DNA of 17,795 nucleotides from Myxococcota bacterium (GTDB taxonomy: Bacteria; Myxococcota_A; UBA9160; PR03): the NCBI GenBank assembly GCA_030066475.1, contig JASJBO010000209.1, positions 1-17,795 on the forward strand, read 5' to 3'. How positions within the stretch are numbered: position 1 is the first letter of the stretch; each line of letters opens with the position of its first letter. Positions 1 through 7,263 of the stretch are shown here, in pieces. Both the position numbers and the translations under genes were made by a program. The notes below the pieces were generated by a model. That model did no database searches, was not told the origin of the DNA, and worked only from the letters and a program-made list of their open reading frames with translations.

Positions 1-45
1 CGGCTCGCTGCGCGCTCCGGCTTCGCCTCCGCTTGCGGGGTGCCC
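1..45 (+). repeat. Degenerate, edge-truncated copy of the dispersed hairpin repeat
   Basis: The first bases match the middle of the repeat seen complete at 134-209: the segment reading CGGCTCGCTGCGCGC and the later CTTGCGGGG are recognisable. The central GCGCCC/GGGCGC hairpin is disrupted. The window edge removes the left end, so this may be a decayed copy or part of a larger array lying upstream. Confidence 0.4.
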
Positions 46-81
46 GCGAAGGGGCTGGTTGCCGGGCGAAGACGGTCCGAT

Positions 82-131
82 GGACTTCGCTCGCCTGCGG
101 CTCGCTGCGCGCGCCCTGCGGGCGCTTGCGG
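82..131 (+). repeat. Dispersed hairpin repeat, copy A (first two hairpins only)
   Basis: This is a 50-base partial unit starting GGACTTCGCTCGCC and followed at a 52-base period by copy B. It holds hairpin 1 (GCC-TGC-GGC core) and hairpin 2 (GCGCCC-TGC-GGGCGC, 111-125). It lacks the third hairpin found at the right end of complete copies. It lies beyond the 3' end of the minus-strand gene that stops at 229. Confidence 0.85.
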
Positions 132-133
132 AT

Positions 134-209
134 GGACTTCGCTCGCCTGCGGCTCGCTGCGCGCGCCCTGCGGGCGCTTGCGTGGGGCTTCTGCCGCGCG
201 GGCTCCTGG
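134..209 (+). repeat. Dispersed hairpin repeat, copy B (complete, 76 nt)
   Basis: This is a complete unit, identical to copy A over the shared part. Hairpin 1 has core GCC-TGC-GGC and hairpin 2 is GCGCCC-TGC-GGGCGC. Hairpin 3 is TCTGC-CGC-GCGGG, paired with two T:G wobbles. The right end reads CTCCTGG where the tandem copies near 14.7 kb read CTCCTAG. No gene is visible between position 1 and the stop at 229. Confidence 0.85.
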
Positions 210-228
210 CTTGCCGTGCGCCGCGCGC

Positions 229-870
229 CTACTTCGCCTTGCCGACGCCCGACATGAAGTCGGCCACGCGGCCGTCGCCCGGGGCGGGGATCTCCACCAC
301 GCGCTCCGGCACGTCGTCGTACTCGAGGCGCAGCGCGCGGCACATGATGGCGTGCATCTCGTAGAGCGCCGTGATGTAGGTGAGCTCGAGCGTCTCTTCC
401 TCCGAGAGGTGCTCGCGCAGCGCGGCGAAGGTGGCGTCCTGGACGCGGCCGTTCTGGAGCACCAGCTCGTCGGTGTAGGCCAGCACGGCCCGCTCGGCGT
501 CGGTGAACACGCCGGCCGTCGACCAGGCCGGGAGCGCCTCGATCTGCGCCTCCGTGAGCCCGACGTCGCGCGCCGCCTTGCAGTGCTGCGAGAACACGAA
601 CTGGCTCTCGCGCAGGAAGCCGGCCCGCGCCTGCCCCAGCTCGCGCAGCGTGGGATCGAGCTTGCGGTCGGCACTGCGGTAGAAGCCGAAGCCGGCCACC
701 GCGTGGCGGAAGCAGTCGGGCACCAGCGCGAACACGCTCCACCAGTTGCCGGGCGTGCCGGTGGCGGTGCCGGGCTCGGCGACGGGGCAACGCCCGCCGA
801 ACAGCATGTCGTAGATCCGCTGCACGTCGGGCGGGGCCTCGGCGCGCGGGACCTGACGGAGACGGGGCAT
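229..870 (-). CDS. Carboxymuconolactone decarboxylase / AhpD-like family protein
   Basis: This is a 213-residue cytosolic protein of the alpha-helical CMD/AhpD superfamily. Members include decarboxylases of ring-cleavage lactones and thiol peroxidase partners; the substrate here cannot be told. The superfamily signature is the stretch around residues 88-104 (E88, then SQHCKAARDVG with H96 and C97), followed by the helix TDAERAVLAYTDEL. Only one Cys sits in the motif, so the AhpD-type CxxC disulfide chemistry is absent. I chose the ATG at 870 over an upstream start at 906 because GGGAGG lies about 7 bases before it and the protein then begins MPRLRQVPR, typical of the family. It follows the DUF1329 gene by 45 bases on the same strand and is probably co-transcribed. 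An unusual inverted repeat covers its ribosome binding site. Confidence 0.85.
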   Translation of the reverse strand: MPRLRQVPRAEAPPDVQRIYDMLFGGRCPVAEPGTATGTPGNWWSVFALVPDCFRHAVAGFGFYRSADRKLDPTLRELGQARAGFLRESQFVFSQHCKAARDVGLTEAQIEALPAWSTAGVFTDAERAVLAYTDELVLQNGRVQDATFAALREHLSEEETLELTYITALYEMHAIMCRALRLEYDDVPERVVEIPAPGDGRVADFMSGVGKAK

Positions 871-878
871 GCGGAATC

Positions 879-896
879 CTCCCGATCGGTCGGGAG
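879..896. promoter_or_regulatory. Inverted repeat overlapping the ribosome binding site of the CMD-like gene
   Basis: Arms CTCCCGA (879-885) and TCGGGAG (890-896) flank the 4-base centre TCGG. On the minus strand the arm nearer the gene contains the GGGAG of the Shine-Dalgarno sequence, so a transcript hairpin could mask it. It could also be a DNA operator. The same 7-base arms occur over the ribosome binding site at 14901-14916. Confidence 0.4.
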
Positions 897-915
897 ATCT
901 TCGCACGTCTCGTCC

Positions 916-2238
916 TCAGTGGCGCCTGTCGAGCCTGCCCACGTTGATGTACGCGCGCACCCGGCCGCGCCCGCCGAGCGGCATCCCGTGGTTGTCCCAG
1001 ATCTCGATGCGGTTGCCGGTCCCGGTCTGCACGTTCACGATCACGTCGCTCACCACGCGCAGGTCGCGCGGCGTCTCGACGCCCTCCCAGCCCACGTACC
1101 AGTCGTCGCCGGTCAGATCGTCCTCGCTCCAGCGCTTGTTGTGCCAGATGATCTTCCACAGCTCGCCCTTGCGGTCGTAGGCGAACGAGTAGAGCGGCAC
1201 CAGGGTCTGTCGATCGAGATACAGGTCCTTGCGCTGATAGGGATGGTCGGCGTTCTTCGGGACCATGCGCACCACCAGGGCGTGGCGCAGCTCCCAGCGG
1301 TCGTCGGCGTACGAGAGCCCGTAGGGCCCGAAGTCGTGATTCCGCTGGTACGGGTAGGCGCGCACGCGCGTGTTGGTGGGAGCCAGGATCTCGGCCTCCC
1401 GCAGGCACGTCCACTCGTACTGGGGGACGATCCCGTCGAAGCTGAACAGGTCGTCGAAGGTGAAGTCGGTGCCGACCACCGCGTCGGTGCGCTGGGCCGT
1501 CGACACGCGGCGCACGCGCCGGAAGCTGGGCACGTAGACCCAGGTATCGTCGTTCTGCGCCTCGGCCGGCGGGCGATCCGACGACTTGTAGCGATAGCTC
1601 AGCAGCGCGGTGCCGCGCGCGTCGAACGGGGCGGTCACCTCGATGCCGCGCGCGTTCTTGCGGTGCTCGCCGCGGAACAGGTCGCCGCCCCGCTCTCGAT
1701 AGGCGGGCTCCACCCGGTGCGAGAGCTGGATCGTCTTCGAGGTGCCCTCGAAGAACAGGGGGAGCTGCTCGCCGCGGTCCCAGTAGGAGTAGTAGAAGTG
1801 CGTGGCTGCCCCGTCGCCGTGCCACTGGTAGTCGAAGTCCCACATGATCTTCGCGCCGGCGCGGGGGTCGGCGCGGCAGTCGACGTCGTCGATCGGGAAG
1901 GGCTGCCCCGCGACGTAGCCTTCGAGGCTGTCGTCGGGGCCGAGCCGGGCCTGGTGGGCGAAGCGGGTGGTGGCGTCGAGATAGGCGGCGGCGGGCGCAT
2001 AGTCGCGGTGCGCCGGACCGATCTCGAGCGCCATCCCCTCGTAGAAGAAGAAGTCGCGGTGCGACCAGAACTCGGGCGGCAGCCACGGTCGCAGCTCGTC
2101 GATGCGATCGTAGGAGATCCGGTCGCCCTCGCGCGGCGGCGCGGGCGCCGCGTCGCCTCCGGCGGCCGTTGCCGGGAGCGACGTGGCGAACATCATGCAG
2201 GTCAGGATGCCGAGGCATCGGATCGGGTCGAGACGCAT
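916..2238 (-). CDS. DUF1329 family exported protein
   Basis: This 440-residue protein has a signal peptide (basic start MRLDPIR, hydrophobic core, ALA-type cleavage near residues 22-26, PATAA). The mature part matches the DUF1329 family as I know it: periplasmic or outer-membrane-associated proteins related to the LolA/outer-membrane-lipoprotein-sorting fold, often encoded beside RND exporters or catabolic genes. Supporting stretches are the aromatic-rich YKSSDRPPAEAQNDDTWVY, PSFRRVRRVSTAQRTD and the DLYLDRQTLVPLYSFAYD segment with the following KIIWHNKRW. Biochemical function is unknown for the family. I chose the ATG at 2238 rather than 2295 because GGAGGAG lies 6 bases upstream and the signal peptide then begins at residue 1. 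It is the first gene of a pair with the CMD-like gene, and divergent from a winged-helix protein that could regulate it. Confidence 0.82.
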   Translation of the reverse strand: MRLDPIRCLGILTCMMFATSLPATAAGGDAAPAPPREGDRISYDRIDELRPWLPPEFWSHRDFFFYEGMALEIGPAHRDYAPAAAYLDATTRFAHQARLGPDDSLEGYVAGQPFPIDDVDCRADPRAGAKIMWDFDYQWHGDGAATHFYYSYWDRGEQLPLFFEGTSKTIQLSHRVEPAYRERGGDLFRGEHRKNARGIEVTAPFDARGTALLSYRYKSSDRPPAEAQNDDTWVYVPSFRRVRRVSTAQRTDAVVGTDFTFDDLFSFDGIVPQYEWTCLREAEILAPTNTRVRAYPYQRNHDFGPYGLSYADDRWELRHALVVRMVPKNADHPYQRKDLYLDRQTLVPLYSFAYDRKGELWKIIWHNKRWSEDDLTGDDWYVGWEGVETPRDLRVVSDVIVNVQTGTGNRIEIWDNHGMPLGGRGRVRAYINVGRLDRRH

Positions 2239-2350
2239 CGGGGCTCCTCCGGTTCTGCCGGGATCGACCCCGTCCGCCGCAGCGCGGATTCTCACGATTC
2301 CATCACGATGCGCGCGAATCGAACCCGCTGCGGACGGCGTCGAACGGGTC
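2239..2350. promoter_or_regulatory. Divergent intergenic region with a spaced inverted repeat
   Basis: These 112 bases separate the DUF1329 start from the winged-helix gene, so they should contain at least one promoter. I see no convincing -35/-10 pair. The only structure noticed is CCGCAGCG (2277-2284) with its complement CGCTGCGG (2326-2333), 41 bases apart. That could be a pair of half-sites, but eight-base matches arise easily at this GC content. Confidence 0.25.
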
Positions 2351-2659
2351 GTGGTCTACGCGTTCGGTGGCTTCGAGCTCGATGGCAGCCGGTTCGAGCT
2401 GCGCCACGAGCAGCGGCGGGTGGCGATCGAGCCGAAGCCGCTCGATCTGCTGCTCCACCTCGTCCGGAACCGCGACCGGGTGGTCGGCCACGAGGAGCTG
2501 CGCCGCGCGCTCTGGCCCGACACGACCCTCTGCGACGGTGTGCTCGCGCGCAGCGTCTGGGCGGCGCGCCGCGCGGTGGGCGACGACGGGGCGCGGCAGG
2601 CGGTGATCCGCACCTGCCATCGACGCGGCTACCGGTTCGTGGCGCCCCTCGATCGGTAG
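2351..2659 (+). CDS. Stand-alone winged-helix (OmpR/PhoB-type) DNA-binding protein
   Basis: This 102-residue protein is almost entirely one C-terminal transcriptional-regulator winged-helix domain. Residues 4-30 form the N-terminal sheet (FGGFELDGSRFEL, then the linker VAIEPKP). LDLLLHLVRNRDRVVGHEEL with ALWPD is the first helical pair, VLARSVWAARRAVGDD is the recognition helix, and VIRTCHRRGYRFVAP is the wing. In relatives this domain heads large regulators (CadC-like, or with TPR/AAA/cyclase modules); nothing follows it here before the stop. The frame stays open upstream to 2183, but homology begins only at the GTG at 2351, which I take as the start although its ribosome binding site is weak. 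It is divergent from the DUF1329-CMD pair, which it could control. It may be a truncated remnant of a larger regulator. Confidence 0.65.
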   Translation: MVYAFGGFELDGSRFELRHEQRRVAIEPKPLDLLLHLVRNRDRVVGHEELRRALWPDTTLCDGVLARSVWAARRAVGDDGARQAVIRTCHRRGYRFVAPLDR

Positions 2660-2675
2660 CGCGACGGGTGCACGG

Positions 2676-3620
2676 TCACGGGCGCGGGGCGGCGTAGCGC
2701 TCGGCGAGCTCTCCGAGCACGGCCAGGCAGTCGCGCGCCGTCTCGGCGATCACCTCGGCCACCGGGCGCACCGCGTCGATGCGGCCGGCCACCTGGCCGC
2801 ACAGTGCGATGCTCGCCTCCATGTCGCCGCCGAAGTAGAGGTCCATGGCGCGGCCGAACTCGCTCATCACGTTGTGCTCCGCGTACTCGAGCGACTCGCT
2901 GTGTCCGGTGCGCAGCGCGCGCAGGCCGGGCCCGTGGCGCCGGTTCAGGAACACCGTGTCGGTCTCGGCGGCCGCCACGATGGCGCTCTTCCAGTTCACG
3001 TGGACCGGGGACTCGGCGGCGGAGACCATCCGGGTGCCCATCTGGATCCCTTCGGCGCCGAGGGCCAGGGCCGCGGCCATGGTGCGGCCGTCGAGCATCC
3101 CGCCCGCTGCGATGATGGGCACGTCGACCCGGGAGGCGACCAGCGGCAGCAGCACCATGCTGGCCACGTCGCGCGGGTTCTTGAAGCCGCCCCCCTCGCC
3201 GCCCTCGACGATCAGGCCGTCGACGCCGGCCTCCACCGCCTTGAGCGCGCCGCGCAGCGTGGGCACCACGTGGAACACGGTGAGGCCCGCGGCCTTGAGG
3301 GGCGCCGTGTACTTCGTCGGGCTCCCGGCCGAGGTGGTCACGAAGCGCACGCCCTGCTCGATCACGAAGTCGGCGATCGCGGGATCGCGCACGAAGGCCT
3401 GCGCGATGTTGACGCCGAAGGGCTTCTCGGTGAGATCGCGCATCTTGCGGATCTCGTCCTTCACCGCGTCGAGCTCGCCGGACGAGGTCTCGATGATGCC
3501 CATGGCACCCGCGTTCGAGACCGCCGACGCCAGCTGCGAGCGCGCGATCCAGCCCATCGGCGCCTGCACGATCGGGATCTCGACCCCGAGCAGCTCGGTG
3601 ACCCGGTTGCGGAAGGTCAC
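2676..3620 (-). CDS. Nitronate monooxygenase / 2-nitropropane dioxygenase-family flavoprotein
   Basis: This is a 314-residue TIM-barrel FMN protein of the NMO/NPD/FabK superfamily. Visible marks are IPIVQAPMGWIA (residues 15-26), the phosphate- and flavin-binding segments AAGGMLDGR (171-179) and GAEGIQMGTRM (188-198), and EGGEGGGF (139-146). In classical nitronate monooxygenases the last motif ends in the catalytic His (AGGH); here the equivalent residue is Phe146. The protein may therefore act on another substrate, such as an enoyl- or CoA-linked compound, rather than oxidise nitronates. It starts with GTG at 3620, four bases after the stop of the large hydrolase-like gene. That spacing implies translational coupling, consistent with the poor ribosome binding site. 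It converges on the winged-helix gene. Confidence 0.85.
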   Translation of the reverse strand: MTFRNRVTELLGVEIPIVQAPMGWIARSQLASAVSNAGAMGIIETSSGELDAVKDEIRKMRDLTEKPFGVNIAQAFVRDPAIADFVIEQGVRFVTTSAGSPTKYTAPLKAAGLTVFHVVPTLRGALKAVEAGVDGLIVEGGEGGGFKNPRDVASMVLLPLVASRVDVPIIAAGGMLDGRTMAAALALGAEGIQMGTRMVSAAESPVHVNWKSAIVAAAETDTVFLNRRHGPGLRALRTGHSESLEYAEHNVMSEFGRAMDLYFGGDMEASIALCGQVAGRIDAVRPVAEVIAETARDCLAVLGELAERYAAPRP

Positions 3621-3624
3621 GCGC

Positions 3625-6171
3625 TCAACGCCCGAAGCTGGGCGGCGGCTCGGTGAGCGGATCGCACGGCACCTCGCGGCCCTCCGAGAGCTCGAAGGGC
3701 TCCGGCTCGGTGCCGTCGGCGCTGAAGCCGTCGCACACGCCCTCGCAGAAGTCGTCGATCACGCCGGTCGCCAGCCAGGTGGTGATCTGCTGCACCCCGG
3801 CCCCGGTGCGAAAGCTGCGGCCGTGCGGGTCGCAGTTCGAGGCGGCCGTGTCGTTGGCCAGCGGCGGTACGAAGGGCAGGATCTCGGGGTCGTCGAGGTC
3901 GTACATGCCGAGGTCGTGGTAGACCATCGCCCCGACGAAGTCCGCGTCGCCCTCGGCGAGCGGCGCCGGCTGGTCGGGGATGCCCAGCAGTCCGTTCACC
4001 GCCGAGCCCGCCGGCCCGGACGCGTCGTACAGGTTGGGGATGCCGAGCCCGCGCGCCGTCATCTCGGACGCCTCGTTCGACACCACGCCGTCGAAGCGCG
4101 CCACCGTCATCAGCACGTCCTTGGCCTCGCCGCTCCCGGGGAGCGGGTCGCGCACGACGTGGTGCAGGTAGCCGCCCGGCTCGGCGCTGTCCCACAGCTC
4201 GGTGCCGAGCGAGAAGAAGATCGCCTGACTCATGGCGTCGCGGTTCAGGAAGTCGAGCACCGCCGCGATCAGCCCGATCGCGGTGGAGCGCTGGATCATC
4301 ACGGAGAAGTTGCTGGCCGGGACGTCCACCGCCACGCGGCGCAGGTCGGGCGAGACCGCCGCCGTCAGCAGCCCCATGATGCCGCCGAGGCTCACGCCGA
4401 AGTAGTCGAGCTCCGCTCCGGTGTCGAACACGCCGACGGCGGGCGGGGTGCCGCCGCCGCCCGGTCCCTCCGCCTCGACCCGGAACGCGGGGTGCGTGTT
4501 GAAGGCGCCGCGCTTCATCATGCGCGCCAGCACCAGCGTGTTGACCACGCCCTGCCGCAGTCGGTCGGGCAGCGTGCCGAAGTTGGCGGGGTCGAACAGC
4601 ACCGCGTTGGTGATGAAGCTGGCGCCGCCGACCGAGAAGTCGTAGCTCGACAGTCCCAGCCAGTCGGTCGCGCCGCCGATGCGCTGGTAGCGGCCGAGCC
4701 CCTGCTCCACCAGGACGCCGTCGAGCGCGTTCGCCAGCAGCGAGGCGCCGCCCGCGTTGCCGAACAGGCCGTGGCCGAGCAGGATCGGCGGCAGCGACGT
4801 GCCGCCCTCGTCGAGGACGCCACACGGGATGGCGACCTCGAAGTTCGCCTGCATCGTGCCCTGGATCTCGGGGAGCCCGTCGCCGTCCTCGTCGACCAGC
4901 CGGCCGCCGACGGTGGGTGCCAGCAGCGGGTCGGAGTCGAGGAACAGGGGGCTCGTGAAGGTGCCGCGCACCAGCCGCCAGACGCGCTCGCCCGGGTCGG
5001 CGCAGTCGTTCTGGAGCGACGCGTCGGTGCCCTCGGGCGGGTCGTCCAGCAGCGGGAAAACGGTGAAGGTCTCGCCCCACTGCGCGTCGAGCCAGTCGAG
5101 TGCGCGGGCGCGCATCGCGACCAGCTCGCGCGTCAGCTCCTCTTCGCTCTGGACCACGAAGTCGAAGGCGAGCAGCAGCTCGTGCCGCGCGACGCCGGCC
5201 TGCTCGAGCAGCGCGAACAGCGCCTCCATGTCCGGGCGCCGCTGCTCGACGGCGTCGATGGTGGTGGGCCGCCGGTCGCGCAGCGCCGCGAAGACCGGCT
5301 CGGCCTGGATGGGCGTGCCGTCCGGGCGCACCAGGCTTCGCATCGCCACCACGTAGCGATGGCCGGGCTGGAGCGCCGCGGCGGGGCGCAGGAACAGCAG
5401 CTCGCGCTCCGGGAAGGCGCCGCGCGCCGCGCGCGCGTCGGGCTCGACGAAGTGGAGCACCGGCGTGAGCCCGTCGGTCACGTCCAGCAGCAGCGTCGGG
5501 CTGTCCGACTCGAGCGAGCGGCCGTCGGTGCTGCGGGTCGCCGCCAGCAGGCGCGGGGCGTTCGAGAGCTCGGGATCGACACCCCCCTCGAAGGCGGTGA
5601 GCAGCTGTACCAGCGGGCTGAAGCCGTCCTGCCGGTTGAGGTCGGCCGGCGAGAAGGGCACCGGGAAGCCCGGGATCGTCTCGGGCGTGAGCGCCAGGCG
5701 CACCCCCGTGGCACGGCTCGCATCGGGCTCGAGGAAGCGCGACGAGGGGTAGGGCAGCATGCAGTCGACGTCGCTCAGTACCTCGCAGGCGTCCGGGTCG
5801 CCGCGCAGCGCGACCAGCCCGAACGCCTGGCGGGCCACCAGCGCGGACGCGAGCCCGCCGAGGTCGAGCTGGATCACGGCGCGCAGCACGTGCTCGCCGG
5901 CCGCGAGGCCCTCGATCACGCCCGAGGCGATCCCCGCCTCGATCGCCACGGCGCCCGGGTCGAGCGGGACCCCGTCGACCTCGACCACCAGGGTCTCGAT
6001 CCGCCCCCGGCGAGGCAGGTCCAGCGACCAGGCGACGGGACCCACCAGGGAGAGCTGCCGCTGGGCGGGCGTGAGGAAGCGGAAGCTGCCGGTGCCGAAG
6101 GAGCAGGGCGCGACGGCCAGGCAGGCGAGCGCGGCCAGCGCCAGGATCAGCGTGGAGCGGGGGGCGAGCAT
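3625..6171 (-). CDS. Large exported alpha/beta-hydrolase-like protein
   Basis: This 848-residue protein has an N-terminal signal sequence (MLAPRST, then a hydrophobic run to about residue 23). The start at 6171 is supported by GAGGTGG just upstream; the frame extends to 6222 without a better site. The C-terminal half has alpha/beta-hydrolase hallmarks: LLGHGLFGNAGG (residues 464-475) resembles the HG oxyanion-hole motif, and YFGVSLGG carries the nucleophile elbow GxSxG with Ser594. A loop DEDGDGLPE (427-435) resembles a DxDxDG calcium-binding loop. The N-terminal 400 residues lack a family I recognise and may be Ig-like or adhesive. Bacterial proteins of this architecture are usually annotated as secreted hydrolases or Ig-like-domain lipases; the substrate is unknown. 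A Cys sits near the end of the signal sequence, but Pro at -1 argues against lipidation. The NMO-like gene follows after four bases. Confidence 0.75.
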   Translation of the reverse strand: MLAPRSTLILALAALACLAVAPCSFGTGSFRFLTPAQRQLSLVGPVAWSLDLPRRGRIETLVVEVDGVPLDPGAVAIEAGIASGVIEGLAAGEHVLRAVIQLDLGGLASALVARQAFGLVALRGDPDACEVLSDVDCMLPYPSSRFLEPDASRATGVRLALTPETIPGFPVPFSPADLNRQDGFSPLVQLLTAFEGGVDPELSNAPRLLAATRSTDGRSLESDSPTLLLDVTDGLTPVLHFVEPDARAARGAFPERELLFLRPAAALQPGHRYVVAMRSLVRPDGTPIQAEPVFAALRDRRPTTIDAVEQRRPDMEALFALLEQAGVARHELLLAFDFVVQSEEELTRELVAMRARALDWLDAQWGETFTVFPLLDDPPEGTDASLQNDCADPGERVWRLVRGTFTSPLFLDSDPLLAPTVGGRLVDEDGDGLPEIQGTMQANFEVAIPCGVLDEGGTSLPPILLGHGLFGNAGGASLLANALDGVLVEQGLGRYQRIGGATDWLGLSSYDFSVGGASFITNAVLFDPANFGTLPDRLRQGVVNTLVLARMMKRGAFNTHPAFRVEAEGPGGGGTPPAVGVFDTGAELDYFGVSLGGIMGLLTAAVSPDLRRVAVDVPASNFSVMIQRSTAIGLIAAVLDFLNRDAMSQAIFFSLGTELWDSAEPGGYLHHVVRDPLPGSGEAKDVLMTVARFDGVVSNEASEMTARGLGIPNLYDASGPAGSAVNGLLGIPDQPAPLAEGDADFVGAMVYHDLGMYDLDDPEILPFVPPLANDTAASNCDPHGRSFRTGAGVQQITTWLATGVIDDFCEGVCDGFSADGTEPEPFELSEGREVPCDPLTEPPPSFGR

Positions 6172-6295
6172 GGACCACCTCGTGGGGAGCGGGCTTCGCC
6201 GCGGGAGCGCCCTGGGTAACACGCGGCGGCGCCCGCCGTCCAGCGGCTGCCCGCGGGGTCCTTCCCCTCGTCCCGTCGGCGCAGCTCTAGCGGGT

Positions 6296-6370
6296 GGACT
6301 TCGCTCGCCTGCGGCTCGCTGCGCGCGCCCTTCGGGCGCTTGCGGGGGCTTCTGCCGCGCAGACTCCCAG
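6296..6370 (+). repeat. Dispersed hairpin repeat, copy C (complete, 75 nt)
   Basis: This single copy lies in the divergent gap between the hydrolase-like gene (start 6171) and the PEP-CTERM gene (start 6471). Hairpin 1 has core GCC-TGC-GGC, hairpin 2 is GCGCCC-TTC-GGGCGC and hairpin 3 is a perfect TCTGC-CGC-GCAGA. A CTAG (6287-6290) sits just to its left. The rest of the 299-base gap shows no promoter I can defend. Confidence 0.85.
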
Positions 6371-6470
6371 GGTCGAGATCCCCATGCACGAGTCGTCGAA
6401 GGCGGTTACCCGCGAGGCTGGCCGCCCTCTCTGCGTCGAAGCTATCGTCCCCGCCAGGAGCGCCGTCGAG

Positions 6471-7244
6471 ATGGCGCCGAGTACCGCCCTGATGCACACG
6501 TCGAAGGCCTTGCTGGTCGGTCTGGTCACCTTGGCTCTCGCGGCTCCTGCGACGGCGGCGGTCGTCCCGTTCTCGGGTGGTGTCGGTCTCTCGCTCTTCG
6601 GGTTGCCTCCGATCGCAGTGACGGGCACCGGCATCGCGACCATCGGCGGCTCGGGCGGGGGCGCGCACGTCGGCACGCTCTCGATCCCATCGACGCCGTT
6701 CGCGACCACGGGCGTGCTCGTGCCGGTGACCGATCCGTTGGCGTTCCCGATCGAGGGCCTGCAGGCGACCCTGCACAACGGCGCGGGGAGCTTCGCGAGC
6801 GGCAGCGGAACCGGCACCCTGAACGGTCCGATGGCGCTCCAGGGTGTGGCGCGGTTCTGCCTTCTCGCCTCGTGTGGCGCCTCGCCGGAGGCCAACGTGA
6901 GCGTGCCGCTCTCGGTGATCGGTGTGGGCGGCGCGCAGACGGCTTCGGTGCTCGTGAACGCGACCGTCTTCGGCAACCCGTGGACCACGGGTACCCTCTC
7001 GCTCGGCACGGTCACGCAGATGGGCTTCGCGCACGGGCCGGCCTCGGGGACCAGCTCGACGGCCAGTGCCTCGGGTGCCCTGCGGTTGGTGACGCCGATC
7101 TTCATCTCGACGAACATCTTCCCCGCGTCGTCGCTCCTGACGTTCGCGGTGCTGGACCTGCACGTTCCGGAGCCCGGCACGCTGCTGCTGCTGGGCTCGG
7201 GCGCGGTGGGCGTCGTGCTGCTCGGCCGCTCGCGCCGCGGGTAG
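6471..7244 (+). CDS. PEP-CTERM sorting-domain protein (exosortase substrate)
   Basis: This 257-residue secreted protein is rich in Gly, Ser, Thr, Ala and Val and very poor in charge. The N-terminus is a signal peptide (HTSKALLVGLVTLALAAPATAA). The C-terminus is a textbook PEP-CTERM tag: VPEPGT, then a hydrophobic segment LLLLGSGAVGVVLLG, then the basic end RSRRG. Such proteins are exported, cleaved at the PEP motif by an exosortase in the inner membrane, and usually end at the surface or in extracellular matrix. The middle resembles no domain I know. I chose ATG 6471, preceded by AGGAG about 11 bases upstream; ATG 6492 starts closer to the signal peptide but has no ribosome binding site. The exosortase at 12119-13138 is the obvious processing enzyme. 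Codon choice looks slightly less GC-biased than in its neighbours. Confidence 0.92.
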   Translation: MAPSTALMHTSKALLVGLVTLALAAPATAAVVPFSGGVGLSLFGLPPIAVTGTGIATIGGSGGGAHVGTLSIPSTPFATTGVLVPVTDPLAFPIEGLQATLHNGAGSFASGSGTGTLNGPMALQGVARFCLLASCGASPEANVSVPLSVIGVGGAQTASVLVNATVFGNPWTTGTLSLGTVTQMGFAHGPASGTSSTASASGALRLVTPIFISTNIFPASSLLTFAVLDLHVPEPGTLLLLGSGAVGVVLLGRSRRG

Positions 7245-7263
7245 GCCGCCAGGCGCGGGCGGC
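7245..7263. terminator. Candidate bidirectional hairpin between convergent genes
   Basis: GCCGCC (7245-7250) and GGCGGC (7258-7263) pair around a 7-base loop. They lie exactly in the 18-base gap between the stops of the PEP-CTERM gene and the amidohydrolase. There is no T-tract on either side, so intrinsic termination is uncertain. Confidence 0.35.

Noticed and set aside
82..257. Short peptides encoded by the repeats (MDFARLRLAARALRAL-type)
   Set aside because: The open frames arise from the repeat sequence itself, lack ribosome binding sites, and the substitutions between copies follow base pairing instead of codon positions.
40..2697. 885-codon open frame on the plus strand antisense to the CMD-like and DUF1329 genes
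   Set aside because: It reads as Arg/Ala/Val/His-rich shadow sequence without domains. The opposite strand has two genes with ribosome binding sites, a signal peptide and family motifs.
2845..6219. 1124-codon plus-strand open frame, and 853-codon minus-strand frame 3617-6178
   Set aside because: Both are out-of-frame shadows of the hydrolase-like and NMO-like genes, caused by high third-position GC; their translations are low-complexity.
6416..6434. Possible sigma-54 -24/-12 promoter upstream of the PEP-CTERM gene
   Set aside because: The GG (6420-6421) and GC (6433-6434) are 11 bases apart instead of 10, and the rest of the consensus is poor.
6147..7163. Minus-strand frames opposite the PEP-CTERM gene (also 6287-7300)
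   Set aside because: The plus-strand product has a signal peptide and a complete PEP-CTERM tail; the minus frames have neither motif nor ribosome binding site.
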